Of a stretch of DNA of 64,000 bases, positions 1-8,317 are shown piece by piece (position 1 is the first letter of the stretch; every line of letters starts with the position of its first letter). Under the pieces are notes generated by a model, which did not search any database, was not told the origin of the DNA, and saw only the letters and a list, made by a program, of their open reading frames with translations. The position numbers were made by a program, and so were the translations under genes. This stretch comes from Flavobacterium sandaracinum (lineage in GTDB: Bacteria > Bacteroidota > Bacteroidia > Flavobacteriales > Flavobacteriaceae): contig NZ_SMFN01000016.1 of NCBI RefSeq assembly GCF_004349135.1, positions 1-64,000 on the forward strand, written 5' to 3'.

Positions 1-273
1 AACTACATCTAATTTTGATTTTGAAATGTCAATACCTACGTAAAATAAATAGTTTTTCATAACTTTGAATTTAGGATAAACAAAAATGTTGAACTTCTTT
101 AGAGCCTTTATTAGACCTTGATGTCTATCATTCTATTTGAAGCAATTCAACGGGATTCAAGGAGAAGACAGAGGACTAATGCGCTAAATAAGTCACAAAC
201 TTGGCGGATTTGATAGTTCACCTCTGTTTTCCTTTGAATAAATTTAATGTTTTTTTGTCAAATACAAAGTAAA

Positions 274-353
274 GGCAGTTTTGTAAACTGTGCCCACAAA
301 GATGATCAAATAACAAACAAACTAGATAGGATAGCTTCGTTCCTCGCAATGAC
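274..353 (+). repeat. Accessory repeat, copy A, ending in a REP-type sequence
   Basis: First of five related repeats in the first 3 kb. The core around 275-292 is an inverted repeat (CAGTTT and AAACTG arms around TGT) followed by a conserved tail CCCACAAAGATGA-TCAAATAA. Bases 331-353 hold the 20-mer GCTTCGTTCCTCGCAATGAC, part of a widespread bacterial REP-like sequence. The same 20-mer recurs inside the aminotransferase gene near 52.87 kb. The antisense frame here is open for 60 codons but encodes only repeat-derived peptide, so no gene is called. Confidence 0.75.
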
Positions 354-378
354 TTAGTGAAGACAAAGCAAGTCAATA

Positions 379-475
379 ACCCGATCGTTAACATATGCAA
401 AATCGTTAGTGCAGTTTGTCAACTGTGCCCACAATGATGAGCAAATAAAACAATAGATAACCACTAGATGAGATA
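379..475 (+). repeat. Accessory repeat, copy B
   Basis: Second copy, same orientation as copy A. It has the full upstream block (CCCGATCG ... ATCGTTAGTGCAG), the palindromic core at 411-428 (CAGTT-TGTC-AACTG) and the tail AATGATGAGCAAATAAAACAATAGATAA that also occurs in copy C. Together with copy A it fills most of the 594-base stretch before the first gene. Nothing else convincing was seen in that stretch. Confidence 0.8.
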
Positions 476-594
476 TGAATTAGATTGTGGGCACGAGCGG
501 GACACTCGCGCTAGCGTGAAAGAAGTTTTTTCACGAACTGACTGTTGTTATCACGATCTACAAAACTGTAAGCGTAAACTAAATCTAGAAAAAA

Positions 595-1053
595 ATGGAG
601 AAAAACTTTTATATCCCCAATAGACAAAAATTATTGTTTATGGCCGAGGAATTGCATAAACAAGGTTTTGGAAATCTTACTGTAATTCCATCATTGGCAC
701 CATCCGGAATACATTGGCGCTGCAGTTTCACTGACGAAAATCAAAAAAATGATGTGATTTCATCTAATTGGATAACCGACCAGGAAAACCAGGATTTAAA
801 GAAAGAAATTAAGAAAACCATCCAAGAACTAGCGGACTTGTTTATAAAAGAAAATTTTGAATTTATTACTTGTTGTAAAGGCCGAAATGAAGAATACACA
901 AAATGGTACAGTGGCATGTTAAAACAAATCAAAGAACACGAACTACCGTATGCATTTGGAGATTATGAAATGCAAAAAGGATTTTGGAGGACAACAAGCG
1001 GAAATGAAATAAAAACTTTAAACCCCGATCGCTCTGATATACACAATCGTTAG
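595..1053 (+). CDS. Hypothetical protein, 152 residues, C-terminus encoded by a repeat
   Basis: Open frame of 152 codons beginning with ATG in an A-rich context. I do not recognise the family. The product looks cytoplasmic (no signal peptide or membrane segment) and mixed alpha/beta, with a lysine- and glutamate-rich helix around residues 65-90 and a cysteine pair near 94-95. The last roughly 11 residues (LNPDRSDIHNR) are encoded by the start of repeat copy C, so the natural stop may have been displaced when the repeat arrived. It stands alone between repeats, away from housekeeping genes, which suggests an accessory gene. Function unknown. Confidence 0.6.
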   Translation: MEKNFYIPNRQKLLFMAEELHKQGFGNLTVIPSLAPSGIHWRCSFTDENQKNDVISSNWITDQENQDLKKEIKKTIQELADLFIKENFEFITCCKGRNEEYTKWYSGMLKQIKEHELPYAFGDYEMQKGFWRTTSGNEIKTLNPDRSDIHNR

Positions 1054-1144
1054 CGCAGTTTTGTAAACTGTGCCAAAAATGATGAACAAATAAAACAATA
1101 GATAACTACTGGGTGAGATGGCGCCCGTTCAACGCAATGACTTA
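1021..1144 (+). repeat. Accessory repeat, copy C
   Basis: The longest copy. It has the upstream block CCGATCGCTCTGATATACA, the core GCGCAGTTTTGTAAACTG at 1053-1070, the tail with GATGAACAAATAAAACAATAG, and a degenerate REP-like end (CGTTCAACGCAATGACTTA) at 1126-1144. It overlaps the last codons of the preceding 152-residue gene. Confidence 0.8.
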
Positions 1145-1293
1145 ATCCCAATCACACAATTATACAAAAAATCCGTTTTTTAAACAATTTTTAATTCTAA
1201 GCTTAAATTGTATATATTTACTCATCACATAACACGCTCCTATAATTAGCTCAAATAACGTTATGAGGCGCTTTATCCTAAAAAAAATAAAAT

Positions 1294-2517
1294 ATGAAAA
1301 AAAGATTACTATTACTTTTACTTACAATCTTAAGTTTTGATGCGTCGGCACAAATTTCTTTTGAAAAAGGATACTTTATTACAAATGATGGAGAAAAAAT
1401 TGATTGTCTTATCAAAAATATCGATTGGAGAAACAACCCCGTGGATTTTGAATATCAGCTTGTACAAAACGGTGCATTGATGAATGAAAACATCAAATCC
1501 GTACAAGAATTTGGAATTTACGATAACTCAAAATACGTTAGAAGTACTGTTAAAATAGATAAATCTGAAAATAATCTTAACAATTTGAGTGATGATAAAA
1601 ATCCAATATTTATAGAAGAACAACTTTTTTTAAAAGTATTAATCGAAGGCAAATCTAATTTATACCAATATGAAAATGGAAACTTACGACGATTCTTCTA
1701 CAATAAAGATGATGGGAATATTGAACAGTTGGTTTTTAAAAATTTTAAAAATTACGAAAACAAAACAGGGGAGAACAATCAATTTAGACAGCAGTTATGG
1801 AATGACTTAAAATGTCCTAGCTTTACACTCAATAAAATGACAAATTTAAAGTACCAAAAAAATAGTCTCGTCGCTTATTTTACGGAGTACAATAAATGCA
1901 ACAATTCAGCATTCATTAACTATGAAAATAAAGTTAAAAAAGATTTATTTAATTTATCCATTAGACCGCGTTTGAATAATTCCTCTTTCTATGTAGAGGA
2001 TCTTGTTTCTAATTCTCCTGATATAGATTTTGGAAATAAATCAGGATTCAGCTTTGGTGTTGAAGCAGAATTTATACTACCCTTCAATAGGAATAAATGG
2101 GCTTTAACCATTGAACCAATTTATCAGAATTACAAATCCGAAAAAGCAGTTAATGGAAGCTTCTTTTCTGGTCGAGAACAAATTGTAAATGCTAATTATA
2201 ATTTCGTTGAGATTCCAATAAGTGTGAGACATTACTTTTTTCTCAATAAAGATAGCAAAGTTTTTATCAATGCTTCCTACATAATCGCTTTCAGTTCAAA
2301 TTCATCATTAGAATTTACAAGCCCTCCCTTTATCTTTTCCAAATCAGTAGAACTGGTAACTCGAAGCAATTTTGGTTTCGGTGTAGGGTATAAATTTAAG
2401 AATAAATACAGCTTAGAAATGCGTACACAAACTGGTAGAAATATTGTGAAAAATTATGGTTTTTGGGATTCAAATTATAAAACATCCTCATTAATATTTG
2501 GGTATACACTGTTTTAA
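1294..2517 (+). CDS. Outer membrane beta-barrel protein, unknown function
   Basis: A 407-residue protein with a clear signal peptide (MKKRLLLLLLTILSFDASA, cut before Q20). Residues 20-210 form a soluble, asparagine- and lysine-rich domain whose start (GYFITNDGEKIDCLIKN) resembles N-terminal domains of uncharacterised Bacteroidota surface proteins. From about residue 215 to the end, alternating aromatic strands and a C-terminal phenylalanine (FGYTLF) indicate a small beta-barrel of the PorT/OmpA-like kind. The TAA stop lies five bases before repeat copy D. No specific function can be assigned. It is flanked by repeats on both sides, like its neighbours. Confidence 0.75.
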   Translation: MKKRLLLLLLTILSFDASAQISFEKGYFITNDGEKIDCLIKNIDWRNNPVDFEYQLVQNGALMNENIKSVQEFGIYDNSKYVRSTVKIDKSENNLNNLSDDKNPIFIEEQLFLKVLIEGKSNLYQYENGNLRRFFYNKDDGNIEQLVFKNFKNYENKTGENNQFRQQLWNDLKCPSFTLNKMTNLKYQKNSLVAYFTEYNKCNNSAFINYENKVKKDLFNLSIRPRLNNSSFYVEDLVSNSPDIDFGNKSGFSFGVEAEFILPFNRNKWALTIEPIYQNYKSEKAVNGSFFSGREQIVNANYNFVEIPISVRHYFFLNKDSKVFINASYIIAFSSNSSLEFTSPPFIFSKSVELVTRSNFGFGVGYKFKNKYSLEMRTQTGRNIVKNYGFWDSNYKTSSLIFGYTLF

Positions 2518-2522
2518 GAATT

Positions 2523-2603
2523 AACCCGATCGCTCTGATATACATCGCTAGCGCAGTTTTGTAAACTGCGCCCAACTAAAACAATAGATAACTGAATGAA
2601 ATG
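2523..2603 (+). repeat. Accessory repeat, copy D, with perfect 9-bp palindrome
   Basis: Same order of blocks as copy C: CCGATCGCTCTGATATACA, then the core, then ACAATAGATAACTG. The core at 2551-2571 is a perfect inverted repeat, GCGCAGTTT and AAACTGCGC around TGT, the cleanest of the five. It starts immediately after the stop codon of the beta-barrel gene. Confidence 0.8.
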
Positions 2604-2680
2604 CCACCAGCTATGCAAAGTATAAATATTACGTAACATTTAGAGATACTATTGATTAATCTATTAATAAAAAAATCAAA

Positions 2681-2851
2681 ATGAACGATATTGAATTTAC
2701 GATAAAAAATGTTTTAAAAATAGTAACTGACTATTTAATAGGAGGAAAATATAAAATTTTAGCTATAACAATTTCACTACTTTTAGCTATAACAATAATT
2801 TATAAAGCAGGGAAATCCTTAGGAGAATTTATTTATTATGTTACTGTTTAA
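2681..2851 (+). CDS. Small membrane protein, 56 residues
   Basis: Open frame of 56 codons from ATG to TAA. The protein begins MNDIEFTIKNVL and contains one strongly hydrophobic segment at residues 26-41 (ILAITISLLLAITIIY) followed by a lysine and a short C-terminal amphipathic tail. The start is preceded by an A-rich leader typical of Bacteroidota. It sits between repeat copies D and E in the same orientation as the other accessory genes, which supports it as a real small gene and not chance. No family recognised. A single-span inner membrane peptide is the most that can be said. Confidence 0.45.
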   Translation: MNDIEFTIKNVLKIVTDYLIGGKYKILAITISLLLAITIIYKAGKSLGEFIYYVTV

Positions 2852-2908
2852 GCTCTGAGAAGTATAAATAAGTAGAAATCCTAAAGACGCGTTTGCGACT
2901 TTGATTGC

Positions 2909-2997
2909 AACGATAGACACAATCGTCAGCGCAGTTTTGTAAACTGTACCCACAAAGATGAACAAATAAAAAATAGACAAACTGAACGAGATTACCT
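2909..2997 (+). repeat. Accessory repeat, copy E
   Basis: Fifth copy: ACACAATCGTCAGCGCAG, palindromic core GCGCAGTTTTGTAAACTGT at 2929-2947, then CCCACAAAGATGAACAAATAA and ATAGACAAACTGAACGAGAT. Same strand as the other four. It follows the small membrane gene by about 60 bases and precedes the next gene by about 35. Confidence 0.8.
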
Positions 2998-3032
2998 AAA
3001 AGCATAAAAAAACTACAACTAATTTGGCCAAA

Positions 3033-3440
3033 ATGAATATAAAAAAAGAACACCTAACCAAAGGCTTTATTCTAGCTGGATTGATGAATATCGTTGGCGT
3101 ATTATTATTTTCGAGATTTTTCAGTAATACTGTAATTCCAGAAACTGACCCTCAAGCCATGTCCAATTTTGGATTGTTAATGATTGTAGTTTGGGGTTTT
3201 GCTTACATCGCGGTATCCAAAAATTTTCATCAAGTGAAGTGGTTAATTGCCGTATTTACCATTGAAAAATTAATTTATGCCACGCATTGGACAAGATGGA
3301 TACTCGACAATAAGATCACAGATGTGCTAGAAAAAGATAAAATGGCCGGGATATTCTATGTGATTTATGGCATTAACGACTGGATGTTTTTTTTATTTTT
3401 TTTATTTGTATTCCTACACGTAATTCGCAAAAAAATCTAA
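3033..3440 (+). CDS. Four-span integral membrane protein, unknown function
   Basis: A 135-residue protein starting at the ATG at 3033. A TTG nine bases earlier would add three residues but has no other support. Four hydrophobic segments are visible: GFILAGLMNIVGVLLFSRFF near the N-terminus, FGLLMIVVWGFAYIAV, KWLIAVFTIEKLIYATHW, and a phenylalanine-rich last span FFLFFLFVFLHVI. The C-terminus is positively charged (RKKI). Proteins of this size and layout are common in Bacteroidota as uncharacterised inner membrane proteins, and I cannot name the family. It is the first gene after the repeat array. Confidence 0.65.
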   Translation: MNIKKEHLTKGFILAGLMNIVGVLLFSRFFSNTVIPETDPQAMSNFGLLMIVVWGFAYIAVSKNFHQVKWLIAVFTIEKLIYATHWTRWILDNKITDVLEKDKMAGIFYVIYGINDWMFFLFFLFVFLHVIRKKI

Positions 3441-3499
3441 CCCAATAAAAAAATACCAAAAGCAGCAAAAAGTACTAACTTAGTATACAAATCAAACTG

Positions 3500-3928
3500 A
3501 TGAAATCACTACTGACCCTATTATTTGTACTATTCAATCTGACTGTATTTGCGCAATCAAATGGGTTTTCCGGTGATTACAATCGCACCATAAATACGAC
3601 AGAAAATGACCTGTTGGACTATAAATTAACTTTAAATCAGGATGGCACATTCGTATTTCATTATTATTCTAAAATTAAAAACGGAATTCCACCTGAAGTA
3701 CATAAATACGGAAAAGGAAAATGGAGTGCAAAAGACAATGTGATTACTTTCACTTCGAACAAACAAGAAGACTTTGATGAGAAATACACGTTGGATTTCA
3801 ACACATCGAAAGCGCGATTTGTGACTAAAAATCCAAGAGATAAAAGTGACCGAATCATCAAGACCAAACTCACATTTGTAGCATCAGCAATTCCATGGAT
3901 GCAAAGAATAGATATTTTTAAAATATAA
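3500..3928 (+). CDS. Secreted lipocalin-like hypothetical protein
   Basis: A 142-residue protein with a signal peptide (MKSLLTLLFVLFNLTVFA, then QSNG). The mature part has alternating strands with motifs typical of small lipocalin or copper-resistance-type beta-barrels: LTLNQDGTFVFHYYS, a GKGKWSAKDNVITF turn-strand unit, and a KYTLDF strand. Such proteins in flavobacteria are annotated only as hypothetical. The C-terminal 15 residues are atypical of that fold (SAIPWMQRIDIFKI). The following 245 bases contain no gene. They hold a repeat-like patch around 3945-4020 in which CTCTGCGAAG occurs twice. Confidence 0.65.
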   Translation: MKSLLTLLFVLFNLTVFAQSNGFSGDYNRTINTTENDLLDYKLTLNQDGTFVFHYYSKIKNGIPPEVHKYGKGKWSAKDNVITFTSNKQEDFDEKYTLDFNTSKARFVTKNPRDKSDRIIKTKLTFVASAIPWMQRIDIFKI

Positions 3929-4173
3929 ATTTGCATAATAGCGTACATACTCTGCGAAGTGTGAATAAGTCGTAATAGCAAAATATAATCGTGATTGCTC
4001 TGCGAAGCCTCCCGACTACGCAACTGTTCCAACAATCAACAAACACAGGAAAACAAGGGTTGCTAAAATAAGAATGGCATAGAGGTACAGGTACGAAGTC
4101 GGGAAACTTAGGACAGCACTCCATTAAATATTATGATTGCTTAACCAAAAAATCCCAACAAAAACATGCTACA

Positions 4174-5385
4174 CTAATACATAAACCCAAACAGCCAAAC
4201 TGGAATTATAGTCCCATACCCTATTTCTATCATATCTTTGGCAATGTATGAATCTGGGATATCGATAATTTGTTTCCTAGTTTTGTTTTTGCCTCCTATT
4301 TCGAAAGTATACTTTTTATTGACCAGAAAATCGGCTTGAGCAGACCCATTAATTTCATGTAAATCTTTGAATTGATTTAAGAAAAACGTTTCTCTAACAT
4401 TGCCAATATTGATATTCTCTTTTGCTAAAACATACATCAAATTAGTATTGTTCAAGAACAATTTTTCGGGTTTCGTCAAAACGCCAATTCCTGATGTGTC
4501 TTTGTACAATTCGTTTACTAATCCTGCACGGTCTAGGATTTTTATCGCCTGAATTAAGGTGTTTCTAGAAACGCCCACTTTTTCGCTTAATTTGGTAATA
4601 TTGGGCTTAAATGGCGCGCTCGTTGCAACGGTTATCAATAATTTTTTCAATTTGACCAAAGTTTCATAATTCAAATCTTCGACTGCATTAATATCTATTT
4701 CTATGATTAAATTTATAGTGTTGCGCCATTTTTGAGGATAATCATTCTCACTTTCTTTGAAATACGGGTATGCTCCCATTTGCAAATATTTTGCAAAAAG
4801 AGGCAAGGGCTTCAGCTCTTCCAACATTTTTGAAGCTATTTCGTTGTGGTTACTCAGAATTTCTTCTAAAGAAAAAACGGGAAATTTTTTATTGGTATCC
4901 AACTCAATAAATTCCCTAAAAGACAACTCTTTTAAGGTATAAGAAACCGCTCTTCGGCTCAAATCCGATTCGGATTTGTAAATTTCGAGTATTGAAGATG
5001 AAGTAAAAATAATACTTAAGGCTGGGAAATTGTCATAAATTAATTTGATCTCTCTAGACCAATTGGGATATTTATGCACTTCGTCTAATAGTAAATGAGT
5101 GCCCCCAAATTTCACAAACAGCTTTGCCAAATCATATAATTTATTTTCAAAAAAATAAATATGATCCAAACTTACATAGAGGGTGCTTTTAAGTGGTAAT
5201 TTTCTTTTTGCAATTTGCAACAATAAAGTCGTTTTTCCTGAACCTCTAGCTCCTTTTACAGCAATTAATGGGTTATTCAAATCTATTTTATCTATCAAAT
5301 ACTGTTGGAATTTCAAGGATACAAAAGTGATTTTTTCTTGAAATTCTAAAATAAGATCTTCCATACTGTTGTTTTTAAACAACAT
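4174..5385 (-). CDS. AAA-family ATPase with C-terminal nuclease-like domain (AAA_14/DUF4143 type)
   Basis: A 403-residue protein from the first ATG (5383-5385). A TTG six bases upstream is also open but lies inside a promoter-like box. Walker A GARGSGKT is at about residues 45-52 and Walker B LLLDEVHK follows near residue 100. A winged-helix segment (LSEKVGVSRNTLIQA) lies around residue 265. The C-terminus contains ADFLV ... YTFEIGGKNK, which resembles the D...ExK core of the PD-(D/E)XK-like domain in DUF4143 proteins. These stand-alone ATPases are frequent in Bacteroidota and are often strain-variable. Cellular role is not established. ATG at 5362-5364 is an alternative start. Confidence 0.85.
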   Translation of the reverse strand: MLFKNNSMEDLILEFQEKITFVSLKFQQYLIDKIDLNNPLIAVKGARGSGKTTLLLQIAKRKLPLKSTLYVSLDHIYFFENKLYDLAKLFVKFGGTHLLLDEVHKYPNWSREIKLIYDNFPALSIIFTSSSILEIYKSESDLSRRAVSYTLKELSFREFIELDTNKKFPVFSLEEILSNHNEIASKMLEELKPLPLFAKYLQMGAYPYFKESENDYPQKWRNTINLIIEIDINAVEDLNYETLVKLKKLLITVATSAPFKPNITKLSEKVGVSRNTLIQAIKILDRAGLVNELYKDTSGIGVLTKPEKLFLNNTNLMYVLAKENINIGNVRETFFLNQFKDLHEINGSAQADFLVNKKYTFEIGGKNKTRKQIIDIPDSYIAKDMIEIGYGTIIPVWLFGFMY

Positions 5386-5388
5386 TTT

Positions 5389-5396
5389 CAAAATTA
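5389..5396 (-). promoter_or_regulatory. Candidate -7 box TAATTTTG for the AAA ATPase gene
   Basis: On the minus strand the sequence reads TAATTTTG, an exact match to TAnnTTTG. It lies four bases before the first ATG and overlaps the upstream TTG. Transcription would start about at 5382, so translation would be leaderless or begin at the internal ATG at 5364. Just downstream (5367-5382) is an inverted repeat, GTTGTTT and AAACAAC. Confidence 0.35.
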
Positions 5397-5484
5397 TCTA
5401 AGAAAAAAATTATCAGTAAATGAGCATATAACGAAGTAATCACCGGTATTTTTTTTCGTTATTATGAAAATAAAACGAAATATT

Positions 5485-5582
5485 TAGCCCTGATGGAAGT
5501 GGCATCCCACGCTTTTTAGCGTGGATACAGCGGACAGCAGGACGGTTCGTGATTGAAAATACCATTCGTTCTGCTCCTAAAA
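5485..5582 (+). ncRNA. Flavobacterial structured element (Flavo-1-like), copy 1, upstream of topB
   Basis: Starts TAGCCCTGATGGAAGTGG and continues through hairpin 1 (ATCCCACGC and GCGTGGAT around TTTTTA, one bulge at 5506-5524), the conserved joint AGCGGACAGCAGGA, and hairpin 2 (GCAGGACG at 5537-5544 with CGTTCTGC at 5567-5574), ending GCTCCTAAA. The same layout recurs before apbE and cysS, on the same strand as the following gene. I recall similar elements as common in Flavobacterium intergenic DNA and possibly matching the Rfam Flavo-1 motif, but this could not be checked. The rest of the 377-base gap before topB holds only AT-rich sequence and a short direct repeat (GATTTCAGATTT twice near 5654-5680). 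Confidence 0.55.
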
Positions 5583-5762
5583 AAACTTCAAGTTCTTTCT
5601 ATTCTACAAATCCTTATGCAATGTTGTTAAATGAAAAATAATAAATAAAAATGATTTCAGATTTTTGATTTCAGATTTGGTAGCCGTTCATAACTCCTAC
5701 CGATTTCTTTTTAATACCAATTTCTAAATTCCTAATTTGCGCCTTCAAAATAAGTAGTAAAA

Positions 5763-8054
5763 ATGAAGGTCTGTATTGCCGAAAAACCAAGTGTCGCTAG
5801 AGAAATCGCATCCGTTTTGGGAGCCAATACCAAGCACGACGGGTATTTTGAAGGCAATGGGTATCAAGTAACGTACACCTTTGGGCATTTATGCACCTTG
5901 AAAGAACCAAACGATTACAAACCCCATTGGAAAAGTTGGGACCTCAACAATTTACCCATGCTTCCTGATAAATTTGAAACCAAAGTGGTGGCCAATTCGG
6001 GGATTCAAAAGCAGTTCAGAATCATAAAAAGTCTGTTCGACAAAGCTGAGTTGGTTATCAACTGCGGGGATGCTGGGCAAGAAGGAGAACTCATTCAGCG
6101 TTGGGTGATGAATGAAGCACAATACAAAGGCGAAGTACAGCGCTTGTGGATTTCATCGCTGACTACCGAAGCCATCAAAGAAGGTTTTAATAACCTAAAA
6201 CCATCAGCCAATTATGACAATTTATACTATGCCGGATTTTCCAGAGCCATTGGCGACTGGTTACTCGGTATGAATGCGACCCGTTTGTATACCGTAAAAC
6301 ATGGCGGATACAAACAAGTATTGTCTATCGGACGGGTGCAAACCCCAACTTTAGCAATGGTCGTGTACCGATTTAAAGAAATTGAGAATTTTAAACCACA
6401 ACCGTATTGGGAGTTGCAAACCTTGTATCGAGAAACGCTTTTTAGCTATGAGGAAGGCCGTTTTTTGAAAAAAGAAGATGGTGAACTTTTGGCCAATAAA
6501 GTCAAGGAAAGTGAATTCGAAATTGTTTCTGTCGAAAAAAAGAATGGCAATGAGTTTGCACCAAAACTGTTTGATTTAACAGGTTTACAGGTGTATTGCA
6601 ACACTAAGTTTGGATTTTCGGCAGATGAAACGCTCAAAATTGTACAAACATTGTACGAACAAAAAGTGGTCACTTACCCCAGAGTTGATACCACATTTTT
6701 GCCCAATGATATTTATCCAAAAGTACCAGGAATACTAAAAAACTTAACGAATTATGCTGCGTTGACGCAACCGCTTTTGGAAAAAAAGATTAAAAAATCA
6801 TCCAAAGTTTTCAACGATAAAAAAGTTACGGATCACCACGCAATTATTCCGACTGGTGTGCAAAACAAGTTACAATACAATCAGCAACAGGTGTATGATA
6901 GTATTACCAAGCGATTTATTGCCGTTTTTTATGACGATTGTTTGGTTGCTAATACCACCGTTGTCGGAAAAGCGGCCGATGTTTTATTTAAAACCACCGG
7001 AAAAGAAATCTTGAAAAAAGGTTTTCGCGTAGTCTTTGAAGACCCGAATGCCAAAGAAAAAGAAGCCGATATCCTGCCGAGTTTTGTTGTAGGTGAAAAA
7101 GGACCACACCAACCCTCGTTTTTAGAAAAGGAAACCAAACCACCGAATCAGTTTACCGAAGCGACTTTATTGCGTGCTATGGAAACAGCCGGCAAACAAG
7201 TGGATGATGAAGATTTACGCGAATTGATGAAAGAAAACGGTATCGGGCGTCCATCAACACGGGCCAATATTATTGAAACACTTTTTAGACGCCAATACAT
7301 TGTACGCAACAAAAAACAGGTTTTACCAACACCAACGGGGATTCAACTGATTGATACGATTCAAAATGATTTGGTTAAGTCGGCTGAATTGACGGGTTCT
7401 TGGGAAAAGCAATTGAAAGATATTGAAAAAGGAACGTTTACTGCCGGATCTTTTATCAAGAACATGAAACTAATGGTGGCTACTTTGGTGGATGAAGTGC
7501 GCAGTGAAAGCAGACGTGCCAACATTTCGCATGTAGGAACGATCCAAAAAGAAGTGGCTAAAGTAGAGAAAAAGAAAGCGGCAGGGATTTTGGCTGAAGC
7601 CTGTCCGAAATGCAAAAAAGGAACTATTATCAAAGGTAAATCTTCATTTGGCTGTTCCAATTATAAAGCGGGTTGCACTTTTTTATTGCCTTACACTTTT
7701 GCGGAGAAAAAAATGTCCGAGAATCAGTACCTGCGATTGCTTCAAAAAGGATCTACCGTAAACTTGAAAGACTTTAAAACGGATGCAGGCGTTGTGGAAG
7801 GTTTGCTTCGCTTTGACGAAAATTTCAAACTCATTTTAGAACCTAAGAAAACTTTGGTGAAAGTCGTTCCTGACGAATTAACCTGTCCGAAATGTCAGAA
7901 AGGAACCGTGCTAAAAGGAAAAACCGCTTATGGTTGCAGTCACTATAATTCGGGCTGCGACTTCAAAGTGACTTTTGATACAGTCAGATTAAGACTAAAA
8001 GATCAAAAACCGACAAAAGAATTGGTATATGCTATTTTGAAAGAAAGTAGTTAA
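5763..8054 (+). CDS. topB: DNA topoisomerase III
   Basis: A 763-residue type IA topoisomerase, which nicks one DNA strand through a 5'-phosphotyrosine and decatenates DNA. The N-terminal TOPRIM domain starts MKVCIAEKPSVAREIA and has an acidic cluster at CGDAGQEGEL (101-110). The catalytic tyrosine is Y305 in VVTYPRVDT. GRVQTPTLAM (190-199) and ENGIGRPSTRANII are further family motifs. Two C-terminal four-cysteine zinc modules are present (CPKCKKGT ... GCSNYKAGC and CPKCQKGT ... GCSHYNSGC). The length is usual for Bacteroidota TopB with zinc fingers. It is a single gene, preceded by a structured element and followed by 263 bases containing only repeat-like sequence. Confidence 0.95.
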   Translation: MKVCIAEKPSVAREIASVLGANTKHDGYFEGNGYQVTYTFGHLCTLKEPNDYKPHWKSWDLNNLPMLPDKFETKVVANSGIQKQFRIIKSLFDKAELVINCGDAGQEGELIQRWVMNEAQYKGEVQRLWISSLTTEAIKEGFNNLKPSANYDNLYYAGFSRAIGDWLLGMNATRLYTVKHGGYKQVLSIGRVQTPTLAMVVYRFKEIENFKPQPYWELQTLYRETLFSYEEGRFLKKEDGELLANKVKESEFEIVSVEKKNGNEFAPKLFDLTGLQVYCNTKFGFSADETLKIVQTLYEQKVVTYPRVDTTFLPNDIYPKVPGILKNLTNYAALTQPLLEKKIKKSSKVFNDKKVTDHHAIIPTGVQNKLQYNQQQVYDSITKRFIAVFYDDCLVANTTVVGKAADVLFKTTGKEILKKGFRVVFEDPNAKEKEADILPSFVVGEKGPHQPSFLEKETKPPNQFTEATLLRAMETAGKQVDDEDLRELMKENGIGRPSTRANIIETLFRRQYIVRNKKQVLPTPTGIQLIDTIQNDLVKSAELTGSWEKQLKDIEKGTFTAGSFIKNMKLMVATLVDEVRSESRRANISHVGTIQKEVAKVEKKKAAGILAEACPKCKKGTIIKGKSSFGCSNYKAGCTFLLPYTFAEKKMSENQYLRLLQKGSTVNLKDFKTDAGVVEGLLRFDENFKLILEPKKTLVKVVPDELTCPKCQKGTVLKGKTAYGCSHYNSGCDFKVTFDTVRLRLKDQKPTKELVYAILKESS

Positions 8055-8079
8055 GAATTCAAGACAAACACATTAAAAG

Positions 8080-8255
8080 AGTCAACACGACCCGAACGAT
8101 AGCGAACGGGCGAAGCAATTTCACGAATTTTAGTCCCAATAAAGCTATTTTGCAAAGTGACACAAAGGCAACACAGAGATTCACAAAATTTAATAAATAA
8201 TTCTTTGCGTATCGCTGCGTTTTTTTCTCTGCATATCGCTGTGAAATTAAAAAAA
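8080..8255. repeat. Intergenic repeat-like patch with GCAAAG/CACAAAG and ATCGCTGTG motifs
   Basis: This stretch between topB and the lipoprotein gene contains ACACGACCCGAACGATAGCGAACGGG (a CCCG ... CGGG inverted repeat). It is followed by GCAAAGTGACACAAAGGCAACACAGAGATTCAC and a partly complementary CTTTGCGTATCGCTGCG ... CTCTGCATATCGCTGTGAA. The second part resembles the GCAAAG-type inverted repeats at 38.88-39.03 kb. No open frame in it looks coding. Confidence 0.4.
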
Positions 8256-8317
8256 TACACCAATACTATTTTTTCATACTTTAGCTCAATATAAATAACC
8301 ACATAAAATGTAAGCTT

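Noticed and set aside
218-400. 60-codon minus-strand frame at the left end
   Set aside because: It runs through repeat copies A and B and the REP sequence. The peptide is repeat-derived, and a similar peptide stretch appears in the minus frame at 2841-3053.
1200-1290. Possible integron attC-like site (ATAACGTTATGAGGCGC) before the beta-barrel gene
   Set aside because: ATAACGTTAT is a short palindrome, but the following bases do not fit the GTTRRRY core and no paired second core was found.
2841-3053. 70-codon minus-strand frame
   Set aside because: It overlaps repeat copy E and the start of the membrane protein gene, and shares the repeat-encoded HLCG-SLQNC peptide with the left-end frame.
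3664-4124. Minus-strand frames of 123 and 68 codons
   Set aside because: The first is antisense to the secreted protein gene and then passes through repeat-like DNA. Neither has a signal, motif or plausible start.
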